A stretch of 5,610 bases of DNA from Iamia sp964643485. Lineage in GTDB: Bacteria; Actinomycetota; Acidimicrobiia; Acidimicrobiales; Iamiaceae. Under the pieces are notes generated by a model. That model saw only the letters and a list, made by a program, of their open reading frames with translations. It was not told the origin of the DNA and searched no databases. Both the position numbers and the translations under genes were made by a program. The stretch lies in the NCBI GenBank assembly GCA_964643485.1, contig CAZXRA010000005.1, positions 1 through 5,610 of the forward strand. Reading direction: 5' to 3'. Below are positions 1 through 4,496 of this stretch, in pieces (position 1 is the stretch's first letter; the number at the start of each line of letters is the position of its first letter).

Positions 1-640
1 TGATGCGCTCCTGCACGGCCTCCACGAAGGATTGCTGCTGGGCCTGGGCTTCCTCCACCCGGTTCATGCGCTCCTGGACCTCGGCCCGGGTCTCCTCGGC
101 CCGCACCCGGGCGGCGGCGGCCGCCCGGCGCTGGGCCTGGAGCTCGTCCCGGGCCGCCTTGACCTCGTCGCTGAGATCCTCGTCGTTGGCGTTCTGGATG
201 TTGAGGATGGCCCGGCGCTTCACGATGTCGGTGGCCGAGCCGGCGTCGAGCACGGCGGCGAAGGAGTCGCCCGCCGGGTCGGTGTAGGCCTCGATCATCT
301 GCTGGCGGAGCTGCTCCTCCAGCTCGGCCAGGGAGGCCTCGGCCTCGTCGATCCCCTCCTGGGCCTTGCGCTGGGCCGCCTCGGCCGCCGCCACCTCGCG
401 CTCGGCCGACGCCAGCGCCTCCTCTTCGGCCCGGAGCTGCTCGTCGAGGGCGTGGAGGGCCTGGTCGATCTCGGCCTTGTCGGCGGTGAGGGCGTCGACG
501 TTGGCGGCGACCTGCCCCTTCTCGGCCCGGACTCGGTCTCGTTCCTGCTCGGCGTCGGTCTTGGCCCCGACGCCGTGGGGGTTCAGGGCCACCAGGAGGA
601 AGGTGGCCAGGACCGAGAGGACGAGCGGGATGCGTCGCAC
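1..640 (-). CDS. Secreted coiled-coil protein, N-terminal part of a probable cell-wall hydrolase (partial, runs off left edge)
   Basis: Translating the minus strand from a GTG at 640 gives 213 open residues to the window edge. Residues 1-26 form a signal peptide: VRR, a hydrophobic stretch, then a VGA-KT cleavage site. Residues 28-115 are a long Glu/Ala/Gln-rich coiled coil. A hinge at about 116-148 (QQMIEAYTDPAGDSFAAVL...) is followed by a second coiled coil from 150 on. This layout is that of the N-terminal regulatory domain of PcsB/EnvC-like and actinobacterial M23 or NlpC/P60 peptidases. These act outside the membrane on peptidoglycan, and the coiled coil typically couples them to FtsEX-type complexes. 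The catalytic domain would lie left of the window, so the enzymatic activity is inferred. A GGAG sits 9-12 nt before the GTG. An in-frame GTG at 691 would bury the signal peptide and lacks a ribosome binding site. Confidence 0.75.
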   Translation of the reverse strand, partial: MRRIPLVLSVLATFLLVALNPHGVGAKTDAEQERDRVRAEKGQVAANVDALTADKAEIDQALHALDEQLRAEEEALASAEREVAAAEAAQRKAQEGIDEAEASLAELEEQLRQQMIEAYTDPAGDSFAAVLDAGSATDIVKRRAILNIQNANDEDLSDEVKAARDELQAQRRAAAAARVRAEETRAEVQERMNRVEEAQAQQQSFVEAVQERI

Positions 641-686
641 GATGGGCGGACTCCGACGGGGTTCAGAGGAGGAGGGGTCGGTAATG

Positions 687-725
687 GTCACGGGACTGTA
701 ACAAACTTCATGGAACAGATGACAA
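687..725 (-). promoter_or_regulatory. Candidate promoter of the coiled-coil wall protein, with MtrA-like direct repeats
   Basis: On the minus strand TTGTCA (725-720) and TACAGT (700-695) are separated by 19 nt. They fit a -35 and a TANNNT -10, giving a start near 688 and a 5' leader of about 48 nt before the GTG at 640. On the plus strand GTCAC (687-691) and GTAAC (698-702) form a direct repeat with 6 nt between pentamers, overlapping the -10. As I recall it, MtrA operators are paired GTAAC-like pentamers with similar spacing, and MtrA controls wall peptidase genes in actinobacteria. The motif is short and the assignment is an inference. Confidence 0.35.
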
Positions 726-772
726 CAGCCTCCCACCGGAGATCGGCGCCATCGCGCATCCCCCCGGCGGGC

Positions 773-803
773 TGGCCCTCCATCGGCCGGGAGGCCCCCC
801 CGG
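773..803 (-). terminator. Possible hairpin after the methyltransferase gene
   Basis: Starting 9 nt past the methyltransferase stop, the minus-strand transcript can fold CCGGG with CCCGG (787-791 with 799-803, extendable by one G-U pair). Alternatively, 773-780 can pair with 789-796 (8 positions, one mismatch, one wobble). No U-tract follows, as is common in high-GC actinobacteria. It lies between the methyltransferase and the separately promoted wall-protein gene, which makes a transcription boundary plausible but unproven. Confidence 0.3.
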
Positions 804-812
804 TGGTGAGGG

Positions 813-1622
813 CTACTCCTTGACGAGGGTCGTGGCCAGGTAGGCCAGCTCCAGGCGCAGGCCCCCGTCGTCGGTGGGTGCGCCGAACTGCTGGACCACG
901 TAGACCGCCATGCCCCGTGCCTCCGGCCACCGTTCCCCCAGGGCCAAGCGGGCCGAGATGATCGGCCCCGCCTCCCGGGCCAGGAAGTCGACGGCCGCCT
1001 CGGCCGACGGCACCACCCACTCCACCGCCCGCTCCACGCTGCGGAGAGAGCTCTCCGGGACGCCGAAGATCTCGGGCAGGTAGAGCGGATCGGCCCAGTC
1101 GCGGGGTCCCGGCGCCGGCGCCGGCGGTTCGAGGAAGACGGCCAGCAGCGTGGCCGTGAACTGGTCGAAGAGGCTGTCGAGGGCCCAGGCCGTGACCCCG
1201 ATCGTGCCGCCGGGACGACAGGCCCGCAGCAGCTCCGAGGCCACCTGGCGCTGGTCGGTGGCGAACATGGCGCCGAAGGTGGAGACCACCCGGTCGAAGG
1301 TGGCATCGGGCACGGGCAGGTGCGCCATGTCGCCTTCGTGCCACTCGACCCGGTCGGCGACGCCGGCGGCCTCGGCCCGGGCTGCGGCCTCGGCCAACAG
1401 CGCCGGCGTGAGGTCGACACCGACGGCCCGGGCGGCACCGGCCCGCACCGCGGCCAGCGTGGTGTTGCCCGTCCCGCAGGCCACGTCGAGGACGTCCCGC
1501 CCGGCCACGTCGAGGTCGGCCACCAGGGCCTCGCCCGCGGGGGCGAAGATGTCCCCGACCGTGGCGTAGTCGCCCGATGTCCAGAGCGCCCGGGCACCGT
1601 CGAGGGGATCGGGGTTGTCCAT
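813..1622 (-). CDS. Class I SAM-dependent methyltransferase (UbiE/Methyltransf_11-like), 269 aa
   Basis: A soluble Rossmann-fold methyltransferase. Motif I is VLDVACGTGNTTL (residues 44-56). The acidic residue after strand 2 that contacts the ribose is D70 (VGVDLTPALL). Motif II-like GDMAHLPVPDATFD spans 98-111, and the post-motif RPGGTIGVT spans 136-144. These are the hallmarks of the UbiE/Methyltransf_11 group. The C-terminal half (about 150-269) is not diagnostic, so the substrate is unknown. The ATG at 1622 is chosen because a perfect AGGAGG (1632-1627) lies 4 nt upstream. The frame stays open further upstream, but only by overlapping the ATPase gene. The gap from the ATPase stop is about 16 nt, so co-transcription and possible translational coupling are likely. 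The gene would then share the Zur-type control at 2495-2509. Its link to metal uptake is by position only. Confidence 0.85.
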   Translation of the reverse strand: MDNPDPLDGARALWTSGDYATVGDIFAPAGEALVADLDVAGRDVLDVACGTGNTTLAAVRAGAARAVGVDLTPALLAEAAARAEAAGVADRVEWHEGDMAHLPVPDATFDRVVSTFGAMFATDQRQVASELLRACRPGGTIGVTAWALDSLFDQFTATLLAVFLEPPAPAPGPRDWADPLYLPEIFGVPESSLRSVERAVEWVVPSAEAAVDFLAREAGPIISARLALGERWPEARGMAVYVVQQFGAPTDDGGLRLELAYLATTLVKE

Positions 1623-1626
1623 CGAG

Positions 1627-1632
1627 CCTCCT
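1627..1632 (-). promoter_or_regulatory. Ribosome binding site of the methyltransferase
   Basis: AGGAGG on the minus strand, 4 nt before the ATG at 1622-1620 and inside the 16-nt gap after the ATPase stop (TAG, 1641-1639). It is by far the best Shine-Dalgarno in the window. It decides the start of the methyltransferase against the longer reading frame that extends upstream to 1769. Confidence 0.8.
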
Positions 1633-1638
1633 GAGGAG

Positions 1639-2463
1639 CTACGGCGACGGATGGAGGGGGGTGTGGGCGTGGTCGTGTCGATGGGCCTGGTCCACGCATG
1701 CTTCCGGCCCGTGATGGTGCGGGTCGTCCAAGACCAGGAGGTCACCGCCGAGGCGAACCACGCGCCCACCGTAGGCGTCGGCGAGGGTCGTGTCGGTGAG
1801 GGCGGCGTCGGGCGGGCCGAAGGCGACGACCCGGTTGGCCAGCAGGAGCACCAGGTCGGCCCGTCGGGCGTCGGCCAGCTCGTGGGTCGAGACGAGGACG
1901 GTGCGACCGGCGGCCACCTCCTCGGCCATGGCGTCCTCGATACGGCGACGGGACACCACGTCGAGCCCGGTGATCGGTTCGTCGAGGAGCAGGAGCTCGG
2001 CCTCCTGGGCCAGGCCCTGGGCCACCAGCGCCCGCTGGCGCTGTCCCCCCGAGAGCTGGTCGAGCTGCCGCCCGGCCAGGTCGGCCACGTCCATGCGATC
2101 CATGGCCCGGGTGACCGCCTTCCGGTCGGCGGGGCGGAAGCGCCCGAGCACGCCCCGGTGCGGGTAGCGGGCCATGCCGACGGCCTCGGCCACCGTCAGG
2201 GGGAGGGCGGGATCGACATCGGTGGTCTGGAGGACGAGGCTCACCCCGCCGCGCCGGGCAGCGGCCGGAACCTCGAGCGACCCGCTCCGGGGAGGGAGGA
2301 GGCCGGCGATGGCCCGCAGGAGGGAGGACTTGCCGGAGCCGTTGGGGCCGATGAGAGCGACGAGCGACCCCGGCGGGATCGTGAAGCTGGCGCCCTCCAA
2401 GGCCGGCCGCGAGCCGTGGGCGAGGGTGAGGGAGGAGGCGGCGAGGGCGAAGGGGTCAGGCAT
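1639..2463 (-). CDS. ABC transporter ATP-binding protein for divalent metal (Zn/Mn) uptake, with His-rich tail
   Basis: The 274-aa nucleotide-binding subunit of an ABC importer of the ABC-3 (Znu/Tro/Mnt) type, acting at the cytoplasmic face. Visible motifs are Walker A GPNGSGKS (39-46), Q-loop Q79, signature LSGGQ (137-141), Walker B LLLLDE (157-162), D-loop GLD (166-168) and switch H194 (STHE). All are intact. After the usual domain the last roughly 27 residues (249-271) contain HHH, one Cys and a run of alternating His (HRHDHAH). This is a likely metal-binding tail, as seen in several zinc-transport ATPases. Zinc is favoured over manganese by the tail and the operator, but this is an inference. 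An in-frame stop just upstream (2472-2470) makes the ATG at 2463 the longest possible start, although no Shine-Dalgarno precedes it. The partner permease is divergent at 2586, and the methyltransferase follows in the same operon. Confidence 0.92.
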   Translation of the reverse strand: MPDPFALAASSLTLAHGSRPALEGASFTIPPGSLVALIGPNGSGKSSLLRAIAGLLPPRSGSLEVPAAARRGGVSLVLQTTDVDPALPLTVAEAVGMARYPHRGVLGRFRPADRKAVTRAMDRMDVADLAGRQLDQLSGGQRQRALVAQGLAQEAELLLLDEPITGLDVVSRRRIEDAMAEEVAAGRTVLVSTHELADARRADLVLLLANRVVAFGPPDAALTDTTLADAYGGRVVRLGGDLLVLDDPHHHGPEACVDQAHRHDHAHTPLHPSP

Positions 2464-2488
2464 GGCAGGTCACGGGGCCACGCCACCG

Positions 2489-2518
2489 TGTAAATGAGAA
2501 CGATTCTCCGATAGCGTA
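2489..2518. promoter_or_regulatory. Candidate bidirectional promoter with a symmetric -10 (TAGCGTA)
   Basis: On the plus strand TAGCGT (2512-2517) fits TANNNT and lies 17 nt after a weak TGTAAA (2489-2494). The 15-nt operator fills that spacer. On the minus strand the same bases read TACGCT (2518-2513), also TANNNT, which would start transcription inside the operator. The same TAGCGT hexamer occurs upstream of the lipoprotein gene. No good -35 is visible for the minus direction. Confidence 0.35.
2495..2509. promoter_or_regulatory. Fur/Zur-family operator between the divergent transporter genes
   Basis: TGAGAAC-G-ATTCTCC is a 7-1-7 inverted repeat with perfect GAGAA/TTCTC arms. It matches the Fur-superfamily pattern TGAnAAnnnTTnTCA, of which actinobacterial Zur boxes (TGAAAATCATTTTCA-like) are a version. 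It lies 32 nt upstream of the ATPase ATG and 76 nt upstream of the permease ATG. Binding by a metal-loaded repressor there would shut both halves of the transporter, and the linked methyltransferase, when metal is plentiful. Sequence alone cannot separate Zur from Fur or Mur; the transporter type favours Zur. Confidence 0.65.
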
Positions 2519-2585
2519 CCTGCCCGTCGGTCCCGTCGGACCGTCCGTCCTTGCTCGTCTGCGGCCCCGGGAGGCGTCGATCGCG

Positions 2586-3464
2586 ATGTGGTCTCTCGGT
2601 GTGGCTGACGCCGTCCTCCCGGCCTGGCTGGCCGAGCCGTTCGACCCCGCCTTCATGCAGCGGGCCCTGCTCGCCGGCCTCATCGCCTCGGTCGCCACCG
2701 CCGTGGTCGGCACGTGGATCGTGCTGCGGGGCCTCACCTTCCTCGGCGACGCCCTGGCCCACGGCGTGATCCCGGGCCTGGCCCTCGCCGTGCTGTGGGG
2801 GTTCAGCCCCACGGTGGGAGCGCTCGGTGCGGCCCTGCTGATGAGCGGTGCCGTGACCTTGGTCGGGCGCCGGGTGCAGGTGCGGGAGGACGTGGGCATC
2901 GGGCTGCTGTTCGTCGGGATGCTCGCCTTGGGGATCGTCATCATCTCCCGGTCGTCGTCGTTCGCCACCGACGTGACAGCGCTGCTCTTCGGCGACGTGC
3001 TCGGCGTCAGGGCCGACGACCTGCGGGGCCAGGCCATCGGGGCCGCCGTGGTCGTGGCCGCATCGGTGATGCTGCACCGGCCGTTCATGGCTCTGGCCTT
3101 CAACGCCGACAAGGCCCGCACGCTGGGGATGCGCCCGGCGCTCGCCCACGCCACCCTGCTCGGCCTCCTCGCCGTGTCCATCGTCGCCTCGTTCGAGGCC
3201 ATCGGGACCCTGCTCGTCTTCGGGCTGCTCATCGGGCCACCGGCCACCGCCGGGCTCCTGGTGCGGCGGGTGCCGGTGATGATGGTCGTGGCCGTGGGCC
3301 TCAGCGCCCTCAGCGTCGTGACCGGCCTCGTGGTCAGCTACCACCACGGCACGGCGGGAGGGGCCACCATCGCCGGGGTGGCGGTGGCCCAGTTCTTCGT
3401 CGTGCTCATCGGTCGGGAAGCGGTGCGGGCCGGGCGCGGCCTGCGCCGGCCGGCGGCGGCTTGA
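2586..3464 (+). CDS. Metal ABC transporter permease, ABC-3 family (ZnuB/TroC-like)
   Basis: A 292-aa integral membrane protein of the usual length for the family, forming the channel of a Zn/Mn importer with the ATPase at 1639-2463. The N-terminal FMQRALLAGLIASV (about 23-36) opens the first helix. The family motif G-D-A-L-A-H-G-V-I-P-G (54-64) follows. Several further hydrophobic helices are seen, and IGTLLVFGLLIGPPATAGLL (about 206-225) matches the conserved GxLLVxxLLIxPAATAxLL segment that contacts the ATPase. The C-terminus is basic (GREAVRAGRGLRRP). The start is the ATG at 2586, with GGGAGG (2569-2574) at a longish 11-nt spacing. It reads away from the ATPase, sharing the 2495-2509 operator. 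No substrate-binding lipoprotein gene of the ZnuA type follows; the gene instead ends against a convergent lipoprotein of a different kind. Confidence 0.92.
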   Translation: MWSLGVADAVLPAWLAEPFDPAFMQRALLAGLIASVATAVVGTWIVLRGLTFLGDALAHGVIPGLALAVLWGFSPTVGALGAALLMSGAVTLVGRRVQVREDVGIGLLFVGMLALGIVIISRSSSFATDVTALLFGDVLGVRADDLRGQAIGAAVVVAASVMLHRPFMALAFNADKARTLGMRPALAHATLLGLLAVSIVASFEAIGTLLVFGLLIGPPATAGLLVRRVPVMMVVAVGLSALSVVTGLVVSYHHGTAGGATIAGVAVAQFFVVLIGREAVRAGRGLRRPAAA

Positions 3465-3477
3465 GCCTGCTGCCGGC
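3449..3477. terminator. Convergent-junction hairpin, probable bidirectional terminator
   Basis: GCCGGCGGC (3449-3457) pairs with GCTGCCGGC (3469-3477) with one G-U. Inside, GGC/GCC pairs (3458-3460 with 3465-3467) close a TTGA tetraloop, with a single bulged T at 3468. The result is about 12 base pairs, nearly all G-C. The hairpin covers the permease stop (TGA 3462-3464) and reaches the first base of the lipoprotein stop. No U-tract is present on either side. Position at a tail-to-tail junction supports terminator function. Confidence 0.5.
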
Positions 3478-3944
3478 TACTCGACCGGCGTGAGGTTGCC
3501 CTCCGAGTCGCACTCCAGCCCCTCGGCTTCGAGCACCTCGGGCGCCGGGCACTCCGTCGGCTCGGTGCCGGCTCCGCCCTCGCCCTCGTCCACCGGGGTG
3601 AGGTTGCCCTCGGAGTCACACGTGTAGCCCTCGGCCTCCAGCACTTCGGGGGCGGGGCATTCGGTGGTCTCCTCGACGGGGGTGAGGTTGCCCTCGGAGT
3701 CGCAGGTGTAGCCCTCGGCTTCGAGCACCTCCGGGGCCGGGCACTCGGTGGCCTCTTCGGCCGCTCCGCCCGTCTCGGTGGTCGCCGAGGAATCGTCCTC
3801 GGTCGTGGAGCTGGACGTCTCGGCCTCGGTCGTGCTCTCGGGGGCGGTGGTCGACGAGGTCGACGGGGTCTCGTCGTCGTCCCCGCAGGCGGCGAAGAGG
3901 AGGGCGACGACGGCGAGGGTGGCCACGAGGGGGTGACGGCGCAC
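3477..3944 (-). CDS. Lipoprotein with acidic Ser/Thr stalk and three Cys-paired 26-aa repeats
   Basis: 155 aa from a GTG at 3944, with GGGAG 6 nt upstream. Residues 1-19 are a lipoprotein signal (VRRHPLVATLAVVALLFAA) with lipobox LFAAC, so C20 would be lipidated and the protein anchored outside the membrane. Residues 21-65 form a disordered, acidic Ser/Thr/Glu stalk. Residues 66-91, 94-119 and 130-155 are three copies of TECPAPEVLEAEG[YL][TE]C followed by DSEGNLTPV[ED]. Each copy has two cysteines 13 residues apart (68/81, 96/109, 132/145), suitable for a disulfide-closed loop outside the cell. The third copy ends the protein exactly. I recognise no family. A binding, scaffolding or wall-associated role is possible; no enzymatic motif is visible. 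It is convergent to the metal permease, and its six cysteines could bind metal, but nothing shows this. The reading frame stays open upstream to 4469; that part crosses the tRNA gene and is not coding. Confidence 0.8.
   Translation of the reverse strand: MRRHPLVATLAVVALLFAACGDDDETPSTSSTTAPESTTEAETSSSTTEDDSSATTETGGAAEEATECPAPEVLEAEGYTCDSEGNLTPVEETTECPAPEVLEAEGYTCDSEGNLTPVDEGEGGAGTEPTECPAPEVLEAEGLECDSEGNLTPVE
3480..3749 (-). repeat. Three in-frame 78-nt repeats inside the lipoprotein gene
   Basis: The units lie at 3672-3749, 3588-3665 and 3480-3557 in coding order, with spacers of 6 and 30 nt. Units 1 and 2 differ at 11 of 78 bases by my hand count, but only one change alters the protein (E to D). 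Units 1 and 3 differ at about 13, with two residues changed (YT to LE). Most divergence is silent, so the repeats are not a fresh copy event and the peptide appears selected. Confidence 0.85.
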
Positions 3945-3972
3945 GGGCTGCTCCCAGGTCTGAGTGGTGAGG

Positions 3973-3999
3973 CCCGGCGCCTCGCCGGGGCGGACGCTA
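3973..3999 (-). promoter_or_regulatory. Candidate -10 and leader hairpin of the lipoprotein gene
   Basis: On the minus strand TAGCGT (3999-3994) is a TANNNT -10, identical to the one proposed for the permease. A perfect 7-bp inverted repeat, CCCGGCG (3973-3979) and CGCCGGG (3983-3989) with a 3-nt centre, follows directly. It would sit in the mRNA leader about 29 nt before the GTG. No -35 is convincing. Confidence 0.3.
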
Positions 4000-4082
4000 G
4001 CCCTCCCTCCGGGGGACGGGGAAGAACGTCGCCGTCGTTCGCTCGACGTGCGCGAATGGGCGGCAGTCCGACGACAGCCGCG

Positions 4083-4088
4083 TAGCAT
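4083..4088 (+). promoter_or_regulatory. Weak candidate -10 for the tRNA-Arg gene
   Basis: TAGCAT fits TANNNT and ends 6 nt before the mature 5' end of the tRNA, which would place the transcript start almost exactly at the tRNA. No recognisable -35 precedes it. The rest of 3945-4094 shows no other feature. Confidence 0.25.
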
Positions 4089-4094
4089 TGCGAC

Positions 4095-4170
4095 GCCTCC
4101 GTAGCTCAGTGGACAGAGCAGTGGACTTCTAATCCGAAGGTCGCAGGTTCGAACCCTGCCGGAGGCGCCA
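4095..4170 (+). tRNA. tRNA-Arg (anticodon UCU), CCA encoded
   Basis: The cloverleaf can be folded by hand. Acceptor GCCTCCG (4095-4101) pairs fully with CGGAGGC (4160-4166). The D stem is GCTC/GAGC (4104-4107, 4116-4119). The anticodon loop CTTCTAA (4126-4132) has TCT at 4128-4130. The T arm is GCAGG-TTCGAAC-CCTGC (4143-4159). The discriminator is G4167 and CCA is encoded at 4168-4170. It reads AGA and AGG, which are rare codons in a genome this GC-rich. The outermost anticodon-stem pair is a G-A mismatch (4121/4137), next to a T-G wobble. Confidence 0.95.
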
Positions 4171-4185
4171 GGCCGGAGGCACCAG
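4158..4185 (+). repeat. Tandem duplication of the tRNA 3' acceptor end
   Basis: GCCGGAGGCGCCAG (4158-4171) is followed immediately by GCCGGAGGCACCAG (4172-4185), 13 of 14 bases identical. The second copy repeats the acceptor 3' strand, a discriminator (A instead of G) and CCA. It could arise by slippage or be a remnant of integration at the tRNA end. No integrase is seen in the window. Confidence 0.8.
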
Positions 4186-4262
4186 GTGAGCTGCCGATCG
4201 GCTCGCTCGGAGGTGGGCGCCCCAATCCTCGAAACCGGCCGCGACGGTGCCGATGAAGGGAC

Positions 4263-4496
4263 ATGCGCCCCGTCGTCTCCCGTGTCCTCTTCTACGGCGG
4301 AACGCTCGCGGTGGTCGTCCTGATGTGCCAGGACGTCACCCGGAGCGCCTTCGTGGCGTTGCTCGGCGACGATGCCGGAGCCAACTTCTACGCCTTCGTC
4401 CGCACCAACGTCGAGGCGCCCATCTCCATCGTCTTCATCGCGCTCTACCTCGACCTCGTGCTGCATCACACGTCTCCTGCGACCGAGGGCGCATGA
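4263..4496 (+). CDS. Small two-helix membrane protein, single DD-E-D unit
   Basis: 77 aa, family not recognised. Two hydrophobic segments (about 8-23 and 52-67) flank a loop with LGDD (34-37), G39, F45 and VE (50-51). D64 lies near the end of the second helix, in LYLDLVLHH. The same positions align without gaps to the first half of the next protein (GDD 35-37, G39, F45, VE 50-51, D64, V66), so this is one copy of a shared unit. An in-frame stop at 4254-4256 makes the ATG at 4263 the first possible start. AAGGG lies only 2 nt upstream, too close for a good ribosome binding site, so the start is less certain than the frame. The stop overlaps the next start as ATGA, a sign of translational coupling. 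It begins 92 nt after the tRNA with no obvious promoter between, so read-through from the tRNA transcript is possible. Confidence 0.65.
   Translation: MRPVVSRVLFYGGTLAVVVLMCQDVTRSAFVALLGDDAGANFYAFVRTNVEAPISIVFIALYLDLVLHHTSPATEGA

Noticed and set aside
689..691. GTG at 691 as start of the coiled-coil wall protein
   Set aside because: It adds 17 residues before a well-formed signal peptide, lacks a ribosome binding site and falls almost on the proposed -10.
32..823. Long plus-strand frame (263 codons) over the left region
   Set aside because: It is the antisense shadow of the minus-strand coiled-coil gene, which has a signal peptide, coherent coiled-coil composition and a ribosome binding site. 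The plus translation is Gly/Leu/Val-rich with no motif.
1623..1769. Longer methyltransferase start at 1769
   Set aside because: It overlaps the ATPase gene by over 100 nt, and the AGGAGG at 1632-1627 clearly serves the ATG at 1622.
1615..2493. Plus-strand frame of 292 codons opposite the ATPase
   Set aside because: It is antisense to an ATPase with all motifs intact; the Gly/Glu/His-rich translation is a GC-rich artefact.
2241..3347. Minus-strand frame of 368 codons across the divergent transporter region
   Set aside because: It crosses the operator, overlaps the permease on the opposite strand and the ATPase in another frame, and its His/Gly/Asp-rich product is typical of noise in GC-rich DNA.
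3480..3749. Repeats considered as a CRISPR-like array
   Set aside because: The spacing is irregular (6 and 30 nt), there are only three 78-nt units, and differences respect codon positions; they are protein repeats.
3945..4469. Upstream extension of the lipoprotein frame to 4469
   Set aside because: It would run antisense through the tRNA and the first membrane gene and place the lipoprotein signal peptide in the middle of the protein.
4247..4492. Longer start at 4247 for the two-unit membrane protein
   Set aside because: The added Arg-rich stretch is the out-of-frame reading of the 77-aa gene. The ATGA overlap and the ungapped alignment from residue 1 both favour 4493.
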